DNA of 52,640 nt from a virus. Below, piece by piece: positions 38,350 to 45,799 of the stretch. Every line of letters begins with the position of its first letter. The first letter of the stretch is position 1. The DNA lies in the IMG/VR virus record IMGVR_UViG_3300048026_001019, positions 1 through 52,640 of that record. One strand, written 5' to 3'. Under the pieces are notes generated by a model. It did no database searches and was not told the DNA's origin. It saw nothing but the letters and a program-made list of their open reading frames with translations. The translations under genes and the position numbers were made by a program.

Positions 38350-39543
38350 TCACTTTATAACCTTAACCAATGCGTCTACTAAATCGCTCATCATAGCGTC
38401 AGTGTGCAAAGGAGTTGGTGCGATCCTTAACCTTTCTGTTCCTTCTGGAACAGTTGGGTAGTTAATGGGTTGTATATAAATCCCATATTCATTAAGCAAC
38501 TCGTCACTAATTTCTTTGCAACGCTTTGCATCTCTTATCATTACAGGAACTATGTGTGTGCTTGCAACATCTAGCACTTCTATGTCAACTTCTGCTAACA
38601 TAGACTTTAACTTAGATGCACGTTCTTGATGTTGAACACGCAACTCATTATGATCCTTTAAATATTTAATTGAAGCTAAGGCACCAGCACAAATCACAGG
38701 ACTCATGCTGGTAGTGAATATAAATCCACTAGCTACTGATCTGATTGCGTCTATGACAATCCCTTCACCAGCTATGTAACCGCCTTGTACTCCAAACGCT
38801 TTGCCTAAAGTTCCGTTGACTATATCAACTACACCTTCTTGTCCGACTTCTTCTAGCTTACCGGCCCCTGATTCCCCGTACAAGCCTACAGCATGTACTT
38901 CGTCTAGATATGTTATGGCCCTATACTTTTCGGCTAGCTCGCAAACACCTTTAATTGGACTTACGTCACCATCCATGCTATACACAGATTCAAATACAAT
39001 ACATGGTATCATATCGTTAGCTACGCAATCTTGCAATTTTTCTTCTAAGTCGCTCAGATCATTGTGCTTCCATCTTGCCTTAGGAGCACCACTATGTCTT
39101 ATACCTTCTATCAGGCTGGCATGGTTCATGTCGTCACTTAAAAACATAATGTTGGGAATGATTTTGCTTAGAGCAACCAGTGTCCACTCATTGGCAACAT
39201 ATGCACTTGTATACAATAAAGCACTTGAAGTACCATGCAATTTTGCAAGCTCATGCTCTAGTGCTACATGGTAGTGCGAAGTACCGCCAATGTTTCGCGT
39301 ACCACCTGATCCACTTCCTGTTTGATCTAAGGCAGTATGCATTGCATCAATGACGACTTTATTCTGACCCATACCGAGGTAATCATTACTACACCAGTTT
39401 ACAATATTTTTTATTGCATAAGGCCCGTACCAAATTGATTTAGGAAAGTCACCGCGTTCACGAAGTATATCGTTAAACACTCTGTACCTACCTTGCTGTT
39501 TTAGGTCCCGTAGAACCTGTTCAAATGGATCCTTGTCTATCAT
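38350..39543 (-). CDS. hemA: 5-aminolevulinate synthase
   Basis: 397 residues, PLP-dependent. W-C-S-N-D-Y-L-G-M-G-Q, G-S-G-S-G-G-T-R-N-I-G-G-T-S-H-Y-H, L-S-D-D-M-N-H-A-S-L-I-E-G-I-R, Y-L-D-E-V-H-A-V-G-L-Y-G and the Schiff-base G-T-L-G-K-A-F-G are all canonical ALAS motifs. It makes ALA from glycine and succinyl-CoA, the committed heme step in alphaproteobacteria. There is no visible ribosome-binding site: a TTAAATA box ends 5 nt before the ATG, suggesting a leaderless mRNA. Confidence 0.93.
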   Translation of the reverse strand: MIDKDPFEQVLRDLKQQGRYRVFNDILRERGDFPKSIWYGPYAIKNIVNWCSNDYLGMGQNKVVIDAMHTALDQTGSGSGGTRNIGGTSHYHVALEHELAKLHGTSSALLYTSAYVANEWTLVALSKIIPNIMFLSDDMNHASLIEGIRHSGAPKARWKHNDLSDLEEKLQDCVANDMIPCIVFESVYSMDGDVSPIKGVCELAEKYRAITYLDEVHAVGLYGESGAGKLEEVGQEGVVDIVNGTLGKAFGVQGGYIAGEGIVIDAIRSVASGFIFTTSMSPVICAGALASIKYLKDHNELRVQHQERASKLKSMLAEVDIEVLDVASTHIVPVMIRDAKRCKEISDELLNEYGIYIQPINYPTVPEGTERLRIAPTPLHTDAMMSDLVDALVKVIK

Positions 39544-39582
39544 CAGTGTATTTAAGGTAAATATTAATGTAGGAGTATTATT

Positions 39583-40050
39583 GTGGCAACAGAATGTTTA
39601 GTAGTATGTGATGCATGGAAGGAACCTTTACCTCATGATGCTCAAGACTTCCCTCATCTTGCAGATGAAACAAAAGCGTTTGGCGTTTATCTAAATCAAA
39701 CACTTAAATTAATAAGATCCCGTTTTGATATTATTCATGTTGCAGATGGACGTGAAATAATGGAGGAGATGGATACAACACAAGATAAAATATTCCCTTT
39801 CATACAAGATATACCAACCCACTATGACAAATATTACTTGTGTGGATTTCATTTAGGAAGATGTACCCACGGAAAAGCAATGACTCTTGCAAAATTAGTA
39901 ACACATAATCAGATTGGTATTGTGTTTAATTTAAGTTTATTATTTCCTTGTGATGACTACAACAAAATGCGTGAACGTGACTGGTTTACTTTATACAATT
40001 ACGTACATGGTCTACAAGATTTTACAACAGATTGTGCTCCTAAAAAATGA
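39583..40050 (+). CDS. Conserved phage protein, possibly isochorismatase-like fold
   Basis: 155 residues, GTG start with AGGAG. Begins E-C-L-V-V-C-D-A-W, resembling the first strand of cysteine hydrolases (x-x-V-x-D-x-Q), and has Y-Y-L-C-G-F-H-L-G-R-C-T-H-G-K, which resembles the nucleophile Cys loop of that fold. Family not certain. It is coupled to a one-helix membrane protein. Confidence 0.55.
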   Translation: MATECLVVCDAWKEPLPHDAQDFPHLADETKAFGVYLNQTLKLIRSRFDIIHVADGREIMEEMDTTQDKIFPFIQDIPTHYDKYYLCGFHLGRCTHGKAMTLAKLVTHNQIGIVFNLSLLFPCDDYNKMRERDWFTLYNYVHGLQDFTTDCAPKK

Positions 40051-40229
40051 TAGAACAATGGACACCTATTTCACTTTTAATTTTTGTATCAGTTCTTGTA
40101 ATCCTTGTCTATGGAGTAGGATTGTGGGCAGGCACTGTACTTAAAGATCAAATTGAAAAAGATAAAATAAAAGACGCACAGCGAGCCGCTGAGGAAAAGA
40201 AAAACGCTAAGCCTGTACGAAGAAGATAA
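40047..40229 (+). CDS. Single-pass membrane protein with basic tail
   Basis: 60 residues: hydrophobic helix L-L-I-F-V-S-V-L-V-I-L-V-Y-G-V-G-L-W-A-G (about 9-28), then a charged coiled segment. It overlaps the upstream stop by 4 nt and is followed by a terminator. Confidence 0.6.
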   Translation: MIEQWTPISLLIFVSVLVILVYGVGLWAGTVLKDQIEKDKIKDAQRAAEEKKNAKPVRRR

Positions 40230-40249
40230 ATAAACAGATGAAGAAATAG

Positions 40250-40278
40250 GCTCAATTTTTTTTGAGCAAATTTTTTTT
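40250..40278 (+). terminator. Rho-independent terminator
   Basis: GCTCAA/TTGAGC stem with a T-loop followed by AAATTTTTTTT. It separates the membrane-protein gene from the synthetase gene. Confidence 0.75.
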
Positions 40279-40306
40279 AGGTTGAATTTACTAAAAGGAA
40301 AAGAAA

Positions 40307-41137
40307 ATGACGCAACTAATATCGCCGAAGAAGTTTACAAACACCGTTGACCTTTTAAGGTCATTTTTTTTGGACAAAGGATTTTTAGAAGTCCATACGC
40401 AGAATAGGCTTAGTATACTAGCCGCATGCGAAGATCCATTTAATGTAGCAACATATAATTACGCAGGCCAAGTTTGGCCATTGCCGCAAACAGGCCAGAT
40501 GTGGCTAGAACATGAATTATTAAGTAGCCCCGATAGTAAGGGGTTTTTTTGTGTCTCCACTTCCTATAGACAAGAACCAAACGCTATTCCGGGTAGACAC
40601 GATATAATATTTCCAATGTTTGAATTTGAAATGCCAGGTAGTGTTGATGATCTTAAAGCAATGGAGTATGAACTATGTGAGTACTTGGGCTTTGATGCAC
40701 TAACAGAAAAAACATATAGAGAATGGCAACAGCATTGGGGTATAAGTGCAGACACTGAAATGGATGCAAGTCACGAACTAGCAATGGAGATGAACTTTGG
40801 TAGTTGTTTGATTACAAACTTTCCAGAGCTAACATCACCTTTCTGGAACATGGCTAGAAACGATGATGGCAATACAGCAAAGAAAATGGATGTTATACTA
40901 GGCGGTATGGAAACTATTGGATCAGCAGAACGCTCATGCGATGTTGATATGATGCGTGATACATTCCATAGTATTGTAGATGGAGAGTATAGCGAATTAC
41001 TATACAAACTATTTGGCAAAGAACGTGTAGAAGCAGAGCTTGAAAAGTTTTTAGAGTTTGACTTTTTTCAAAGAGTAGGCGGAGGTATTGGTATTACACG
41101 TATGATACCTGCACTAGAAAAGATCAACAAGATATAA
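40307..41137 (+). CDS. Stand-alone class II aminoacyl-tRNA synthetase core, AsnRS/AspRS-like
   Basis: 276 residues. Motif 1 region F-F-L-D-K-G-F-L-E-V-H-T, then L-P-Q-T-G-Q-M-W-L, motif 2 C-V-S-T-S-Y-R-Q-E-P ... G-R-H-D-I-I-F-P-M-F-E-F-E, the class IIb block I-T-N-F-P-E-L-T-S-P-F-W-N-M, G-G-M-E-T-I-G-S-A-E-R-S and motif 3 V-G-G-G-I-G-I-T-R-M. The N-terminal anticodon-binding OB domain of AspRS/AsnRS/LysRS is absent. AsnA or EpmA-like activity is the main alternative. AAGGA precedes the ATG. A tRNA with an Asn anticodon begins 6 nt after the stop. Confidence 0.8.
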   Translation: MTQLISPKKFTNTVDLLRSFFLDKGFLEVHTQNRLSILAACEDPFNVATYNYAGQVWPLPQTGQMWLEHELLSSPDSKGFFCVSTSYRQEPNAIPGRHDIIFPMFEFEMPGSVDDLKAMEYELCEYLGFDALTEKTYREWQQHWGISADTEMDASHELAMEMNFGSCLITNFPELTSPFWNMARNDDGNTAKKMDVILGGMETIGSAERSCDVDMMRDTFHSIVDGEYSELLYKLFGKERVEAELEKFLEFDFFQRVGGGIGITRMIPALEKINKI

Positions 41138-41143
41138 GAATGA

Positions 41144-41243
41144 TCTGGGGTGGTGAAATGGTAGACACGCACGGCTGTTAACCGTGTGGTAAGTAACTCG
41201 CAAAGTATTTACCGTGGAGGTTCGAGTCCTTCCCCCAGAGCCA
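41144..41243 (+). tRNA. Unusual tRNA with anticodon GTT (Asn) and a class II-length variable arm
   Basis: 100 nt with CCA encoded. Acceptor TCTGGGG/CCCCAGA (7 bp), discriminator G. A three-pair D stem (GTG/CAC) with a Leu-like D loop (AAATGGTAGA). Anticodon stem CACGG/CCGTG, loop CTGTTAA, anticodon 41177-41179. The 29-nt variable region (41187-41215) folds as GGTAAGTA/TATTTACC (8 bp, one G-U). T arm GGAGG/CCTTC with loop TTCGAGT. Anticodon and G73 fit Asn, but ordinary tRNA-Asn has a 5-nt variable loop; the body looks like tRNA-Leu/Ser. Confidence 0.9.
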
Positions 41244-41326
41244 ACTAAATACTATACGTTCATCCCATAAAGGGACGGAAGTAGCACTAGCGAAGGAACG
41301 CACTTTAACCGCAAGGGAGAGGTGTT
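41244..41326 (+). other. Structured leader with a late-type box before a micro-ORF
   Basis: Directly after the tRNA CCA comes CTAAATACTATACG, then CCCATAAAGGGACGGAAG and CCGCAAGGGAGAGG before ATG 41327. CCC/GGG and other short stems suggest a compact fold. Possible regulatory RNA or leader; not assigned. Confidence 0.4.
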
Positions 41327-41413
41327 ATGAATACTTACATGCTCTGGTGCTTTAAACGTGCCATCCGCAAAATGCATGAGAACAGAATAAACTTTATATT
41401 ATCTAAACGTTAA
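41327..41413 (+). CDS. Basic micro-protein (28 aa)
   Basis: ATG after a strong GGGAGAGG: M-N-T-Y-M-L-W-C-F-K-R-A-I-R-K-M-H-E-N-R then a hydrophobic end. It ends overlapping the convergent gene by 4 nt. Function unknown. Confidence 0.5.
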   Translation: MNTYMLWCFKRAIRKMHENRINFILSKR

Positions 41414-41751
41414 CTAAAATCCATGCGCCATGGTAACATGGTATAGCCTAGTGGTGCTAGGAAGTATTGTTCGAAGCAGTACAAAAGAACTACTGCAAAT
41501 ATAGTCCTAGCCCACCAAGGCAATTTTTTTAATTGATTTATTAAGGGTGTTAGTACCCATTCCCAAAAGCCTGCTACTTTACCCCAGAACCAATCACCTA
41601 TATTAAATGGCGGCGTCTTCCATAGTACTACAGGAATTAGCAACCACCATACCCATACTGGATAGCTATCATCTGCTGCATCAAAATAGATTGCTAAAGC
41701 AATCATTCCTAATAGGTATAATCCTATGTATTTCTTTAGGTGTTCTATCAT
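41410..41751 (-). CDS. Membrane protein of unknown function
   Basis: 113 residues, Trp-rich with about three hydrophobic helices (Y-I-G-L-Y-L-L-G-M-I-A-L-A-I-Y-F; V-W-V-W-W-L-L-I-P-V-V-L-W; W-A-R-T-I-F-A-V-V-L-L-Y). Last gene of the gluconeogenic operon, overlapping its neighbour. Function unknown. Confidence 0.65.
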   Translation of the reverse strand: MIEHLKKYIGLYLLGMIALAIYFDAADDSYPVWVWWLLIPVVLWKTPPFNIGDWFWGKVAGFWEWVLTPLINQLKKLPWWARTIFAVVLLYCFEQYFLAPLGYTMLPWRMDFS

Positions 41752-42020
41752 ATAGTAATTCCTCTATCTCCTTCACCTTTTATTTCTTTAAGTTCTTCAA
41801 ACAACTTTTGAGGAATACAGTTAACACCTCTAATAGGTCCTGGTAGTGTTCCTTTGTACGCTTCTACAAGTTTCATTGTATAACTCTCTACACTTTTTTT
41901 ATCTGTTAGTGTAAACCTACACTGTGCTTCTGTTTCAAATGTTGGTTTAGTAAACACATACATTGGCTGAGATCCGTCTGCGTTCAAAGCAGCAAAAAAT
42001 ATTATCACATACCACATCAC
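41748..42020 (-). CDS. Small exported or membrane-anchored protein
   Basis: 90 residues with a short N-terminal hydrophobic stretch (W-Y-V-I-I-F-F-A-A-L) and two Cys in the mature part (Q-C-R-F-T-L; V-N-C-I-P). No family recognised. Overlaps both neighbours by 4 nt. Confidence 0.6.
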   Translation of the reverse strand: MMWYVIIFFAALNADGSQPMYVFTKPTFETEAQCRFTLTDKKSVESYTMKLVEAYKGTLPGPIRGVNCIPQKLFEELKEIKGEGDRGITI

Positions 42021-42355
42021 TCATAACTTTCGCCAGTTTCACGAAAGAAGTTTTCACTCCAAAACGCTTTGTCATCTATCCAAATATCGTAGTTCTCTTT
42101 TTCACCTACGCTTAGTTCATGGAACTTTGCACCCCATTTTACTAATTGGTTATTTGTTAGATTGTAATAGTCTACTCCACTAACACAACCTCTAGCTGTC
42201 ATATATTTAATTGTGTGTCCTGCGTCAAATAGTGCATTTACTTTTGCAATACGATCTGGCATTGGTATATGATTAGCATAGTCTTTTTTGCCACCGCTGT
42301 CAGGTATAATTACTTCTTTACAGATGGTGCCATCAATATCAATTACGTACTTCAA
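42017..42355 (-). CDS. HAD-type phosphatase (capsule-biosynthesis phosphatase-like)
   Basis: 112 residues. Motif I Y-V-I-D-I-D-G-T-I-C, motif II M-T-A-R-G, and W-I-D-D-K-A (acidic pair). Its small cap-less size is like polysaccharide or nucleotide phosphatases of phages. Stop/start overlap with PEPCK. A sugar-phosphate substrate would fit the operon (inference). Confidence 0.75.
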   Translation of the reverse strand: MKYVIDIDGTICKEVIIPDSGGKKDYANHIPMPDRIAKVNALFDAGHTIKYMTARGCVSGVDYYNLTNNQLVKWGAKFHELSVGEKENYDIWIDDKAFWSENFFRETGESYE

Positions 42356-43536
42356 TTCAATAATCCTTCCAAAGTTTGTAGTACTTGCTCACTGTTATCA
42401 GCTCTTCCTGTAACAATAGCATCTTTAACACATTGTCTAGTAAACTCTAACGGAAACCTTGCTCCGTCTTTGTCCATACCTGTGTTAACTAGATAGACAT
42501 TAGCTTTATGTGTGTCTATTTTATCCATTAATAAATCGCTATATTCAGAAACTGCCCTAGGCATAAAGGGCGAACCATAGCAAGGACTAAACAAAGGTTT
42601 GATTTCGTTTGTTCCTGCTTCTGTTCCTGGCATTTGACTAGTGTATCCTGTTTCAAAAAACCTACGCACTGTGTTGCCGCTTATTTTACTAATAGGTGGA
42701 AACATGCCTTTGGCATCCATTGTTAAAAAGAAAATGTTAGTAGGGTGATCAAAATCTGTTGTGTCATATGCATTTTCAACAAGGTTTAAAGGATAACTTA
42801 GCCTAGCATTAGCGGCGCCTGGGTTTTCTTCAACCAAACAATTGTTTGACCTTGCTAGCTCTACTGCATTAAAAATAGTTGGATGTGTTTCAGGTGTTAG
42901 CCCTTCGCTCTTAGCATAACACCCTGTTTCTATCATATTAACGCCTTCGTAGTTCCATGCTATTTCGTCATCACCAATTAGTTTGTAATCAGGATCGCTA
43001 GACAATGTAGTTTTACCAGTGCCACTAAGACCAAACATAAGATTAGTACTGTCCTTGTAAGTAAATGCACTACAATGCATAGGAAGTACTTTATGTTCTG
43101 GTAATTCAAAACTTACAATACCAAACACGCCTTTCTTAATTTCTCCTAAGAACGTAGTGCCTGCAATTAGCATTACATGTTCGTCTAGATGTACGTGTAT
43201 TTTAGGCTTTGACATTTCAATGTCTGTGTTATGTAGTATTGTCCAGTCAGCTGTATATTGTAATGGGTTATCAACCACAGGAAACATATTGCGTACAAAT
43301 TGTGCATGCCTGTCGTCATTTGTTTCTACTCTAAAACAAAGGCCGCAAGTATAAAACACAAGATTATGATTGTATTCTAATTCATACATATCGTTATGGA
43401 AGTCTTTAAAGTCTTGCTCATTACCAATCTTATTATACTTAGGCCTAGTAAGATCTAATGCTTCAGTACGATGTCCAAAAAAGTATTTGTTCTCCGGACT
43501 TCTACCTGTCGGGTGTGTCGTTATATTAATATTCAT
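42352..43536 (-). CDS. pckA: Phosphoenolpyruvate carboxykinase (ATP-type), shortened
   Basis: 394 residues against about 530 in cells. T-G-R-S-P-E-N-K-Y-F-F (substrate loop), G-T-T-F-L-G-E-I-K-K-G-V, M-H-C-S-A-F, kinase-1a loop G-L-S-G-T-G-K-T-T-L-S, kinase-2 L-I-G-D-D-E, G-C-Y-A-K, G-Y-T-S-Q-M-P-G-T-E and V-N-T-G-M are all retained. The N terminus and several surface segments are trimmed. It makes PEP from oxaloacetate and ATP, the entry step of gluconeogenesis. Overlaps gap by 11 nt. Confidence 0.9.
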   Translation of the reverse strand: MNINITTHPTGRSPENKYFFGHRTEALDLTRPKYNKIGNEQDFKDFHNDMYELEYNHNLVFYTCGLCFRVETNDDRHAQFVRNMFPVVDNPLQYTADWTILHNTDIEMSKPKIHVHLDEHVMLIAGTTFLGEIKKGVFGIVSFELPEHKVLPMHCSAFTYKDSTNLMFGLSGTGKTTLSSDPDYKLIGDDEIAWNYEGVNMIETGCYAKSEGLTPETHPTIFNAVELARSNNCLVEENPGAANARLSYPLNLVENAYDTTDFDHPTNIFFLTMDAKGMFPPISKISGNTVRRFFETGYTSQMPGTEAGTNEIKPLFSPCYGSPFMPRAVSEYSDLLMDKIDTHKANVYLVNTGMDKDGARFPLEFTRQCVKDAIVTGRADNSEQVLQTLEGLLN

Positions 43537-44497
43537 TTATTAATCCTATATGAGAAGCTGTATCGGCCATTCTATTACTGAATGCCCATTCGTTGTCGTA
43601 CCAGCATAATACTCTAACTAACTTCCCACAAACAAGTGTACTGTCGGCTGCAAAGATACAACTTTCGTTTGTAGTATTAAAGTCCATGCTTACTAATGGT
43701 CTAGTTTCAAAACCAATAATTCCTTTCATTTCATTTTCGCTTGCTGTTTTTACAATATCATTTACTGTATCAACATCAACATCTGCTTCGCTATAAAAGT
43801 GTAAGTCAATACAACTTACATTCGGTGTAGGTACTCTTATAGCACTTCCAATAATTTTCCCTTCCATTTCAGGTAGTACCGACTTAAGAGCCTTAGCGGC
43901 TCCTGTTGTAGTTGGTATCATACTCATTGCGGCCGCCCTAGCACGATATAAATCATCATGCCTCCTATCGATTGTAGCTTGGTCGCCTGTGTAGCTATGA
44001 ATTGTAGTCATTGAACCACGTATGATTCCTAAACTATCATTTAAAACTTTTACAATTGGGGCAAGGCAGTTTGTTGTGCAACTTGCACTACTAATGATAC
44101 TATCTTTTACTGATATATCATTATGATTAACACCATAAACAACTGTACGGTCTACATTCTTTCCCGGCGAACTTATGAGAACAGTCTTTGCACCGTTTTG
44201 AAGATGTACACTAGATTGATTCCCATCTCTAAACTGCCCTGTGCATTCTAACAAAACATCAACACCTTTCCAATTTAATAGATTAATATCCCTTGTGTGT
44301 GAGTATGTTGTAGTGTCTTTTAGTTTGCCCTTCCATCTGCCATGCACACTATCAAAATTTAACAAATGATTGTTTACATGTTCATCGCCTGTGGCGTTTA
44401 TTCTAACTAGTTCAAGGTCGTCTCTTTCGTCTGTGATGATTCGGGCTAGGCAACGACCTATCCTTCCAAAACCATTTATTCCAACTTTTGTTGTCAC
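43526..44497 (-). CDS. gap: Glyceraldehyde-3-phosphate dehydrogenase
   Basis: 323 residues. G-I-N-G-F-G-R-I-G-R NAD-binding start, catalytic S-C-T-T-N-C-L-A-P, H-S-Y-T-G-D-Q, R-R-A-A-A-style loop (R-A-R-A-A-A-M-S-M-I-P-T-T-T-G-A-A-K-A) and W-Y-D-N-E-W. Phosphorylating enzyme; works in either direction. Directly follows aldolase (adjacent stop/start). Confidence 0.96.
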   Translation of the reverse strand: MTTKVGINGFGRIGRCLARIITDERDDLELVRINATGDEHVNNHLLNFDSVHGRWKGKLKDTTTYSHTRDINLLNWKGVDVLLECTGQFRDGNQSSVHLQNGAKTVLISSPGKNVDRTVVYGVNHNDISVKDSIISSASCTTNCLAPIVKVLNDSLGIIRGSMTTIHSYTGDQATIDRRHDDLYRARAAAMSMIPTTTGAAKALKSVLPEMEGKIIGSAIRVPTPNVSCIDLHFYSEADVDVDTVNDIVKTASENEMKGIIGFETRPLVSMDFNTTNESCIFAADSTLVCGKLVRVLCWYDNEWAFSNRMADTASHIGLINEY

Positions 44498-45307
44498 TTA
44501 TGTACTCGCTTCTGTTATATCCTTTATGTTCATGCTCAGAGTCATATCAAATTCTACATCTGTTTGATGATGAAACAAACCTTCACTTAGGGCTCTACTA
44601 AAACTTGCAGTCATATTATCATTTTGTGCAAGTCGACGACATGCTTCCTCAGTAGAGTATCCTCCACTTAGACCAACAACTGCATGTACACTTTTATGTC
44701 CTATAAGGTCTTTATACATATTTGGTTGTTCAGGTAGCGTTAATTTAAGAATACATTTACCATCAAATTCATCTAAACGTTTCTTAAGTCCGTGTAGCAA
44801 GGCTATCTCTAGTCCTTGCTTGTGTTCATGTTCTATTGGAACTTCAGGCTCTACTATTGGCATAAGTTCCCATGCATGTATTTTTTTAGCTAGCTCAAAC
44901 TGCTGATCCAATACACTGTCTACTATTTCTTGAGTCTTAACAATACTACGCATCTTAGTACCTACACAGCCTTTGGCAACTGCATATGTAAGTATTTCAT
45001 TAGTATCAAAGTCTTTAAGTGTACCGTCATCTGCACAGCCACTGTCTATTTTTAGATAAGGGTGAATACCTTTTTGTCTAAGAATAGGAACCATACCTCT
45101 ATCAACTGTGTCACGATACAAAATAGCCGCCCATATACTATCATTATTAAAGTCTGGAGAGCTTACCATACGCAAACGCATATCATGTACTTTATCCATT
45201 TTATCTTCTTCAGTATACGCTTGTCCGTATCGTTCTAGTACTCCTCCTGTTGAACCACCACTGTGATCCATTGCGGCTATAAATCTACTCATATATAAGT
45301 TCTCCAT
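44498..45307 (-). CDS. Fructose-bisphosphate aldolase class I (bacterial type)
   Basis: 269 residues. A-A-M-D-H-S-G-G-S-T-G-G-V-L near the N terminus, L-K-I-D-S-G-C-A, P-I-V-E-P-E-V, Schiff-base strand I-L-K-L-T-L-P-E, then A-L-S-G-G-Y-S-like V-G-L-S-G-G-Y-S-T-E-E-A and A-S-F-S-R-A-L-S-E-G-L. It matches the monomer-type class I aldolase of Firmicutes, somewhat short. It condenses triose phosphates into FBP. Overlaps the HNH gene by 19 nt. Confidence 0.92.
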   Translation of the reverse strand: MENLYMSRFIAAMDHSGGSTGGVLERYGQAYTEEDKMDKVHDMRLRMVSSPDFNNDSIWAAILYRDTVDRGMVPILRQKGIHPYLKIDSGCADDGTLKDFDTNEILTYAVAKGCVGTKMRSIVKTQEIVDSVLDQQFELAKKIHAWELMPIVEPEVPIEHEHKQGLEIALLHGLKKRLDEFDGKCILKLTLPEQPNMYKDLIGHKSVHAVVGLSGGYSTEEACRRLAQNDNMTASFSRALSEGLFHHQTDVEFDMTLSMNIKDITEAST

Positions 45308-45798
45308 GCTTCATGTTTAATTGGCATATCTAATTGTTTTCTTTTTGCAACTAGATCATAATAAGTTGGGGTGTATGGTTTATTTTTAGGCTTCATACGT
45401 GTTTTATTACCTTTGAGGGTATTACATGGACTACAAGCGGCAACCATATTATCCCATTTAGTTTTACCGCCTAGGCTCAACGGAATGACATGGTCCATGG
45501 TTAGTTCTTTTCTTGTGTGGGTAGTGTTGCAGTATTGGCAAGTGTATAAGTCGCGGATGTAAAGATTAGTTTTTGAGAATCTTGGACGGCCACGCCGTCG
45601 TTGCATTTCTTTCAGCATAACTACCGCAGGAACTTTTGTTTCCCAACTAGGACTGCTTACCATCCAATCATCGTACCAATCAAGTACAACTACCTTGTCC
45701 ATCCATACATAAGTAATTGCTTCTTTCCAATTGATAACTGAAAGGGGAATGTAACTAGTAGGCTGTGCGTCTGCGTTTAATAATAGTACATCACTCAT
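45289..45798 (-). CDS. HNH endonuclease
   Basis: 169 residues. C-Q-Y-C-N (zinc knuckle), T-M-D-H-V-I-P-L-S-L-G-G (catalytic His), W-D-N-M-V-A-A-C-S-P-C-N-T-L-K-G-N (HNN end and second zinc pair). N-terminal domain with L-L-L-N-A-D-A-Q-P-T-S-Y-I-P resembles bacterial HNH proteins of this length. It is the second gene of the gluconeogenic operon. Could be a mobile-type nuclease or a host-DNA nuclease. Confidence 0.87.
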   Translation of the reverse strand: MSDVLLLNADAQPTSYIPLSVINWKEAITYVWMDKVVVLDWYDDWMVSSPSWETKVPAVVMLKEMQRRRGRPRFSKTNLYIRDLYTCQYCNTTHTRKELTMDHVIPLSLGGKTKWDNMVAACSPCNTLKGNKTRMKPKNKPYTPTYYDLVAKRKQLDMPIKHEAWRTYI

Positions 45799-45799
45799 T

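Noticed and set aside
38801-39274. A 157-aa plus-strand ORF inside hemA
   Set aside because: Antisense to the well-conserved ALAS coding sequence.
41144-41243. Reading the GUU tRNA as an ordinary tRNA-Leu or tRNA-Ser
   Set aside because: The anticodon stem pairs perfectly around CTGTTAA, leaving GUU as the anticodon; no Leu or Ser anticodon can be placed.
45289-45798. HNH gene as a homing endonuclease inside an intron
   Set aside because: It is a complete gene coupled to its neighbours and no neighbouring gene is interrupted.
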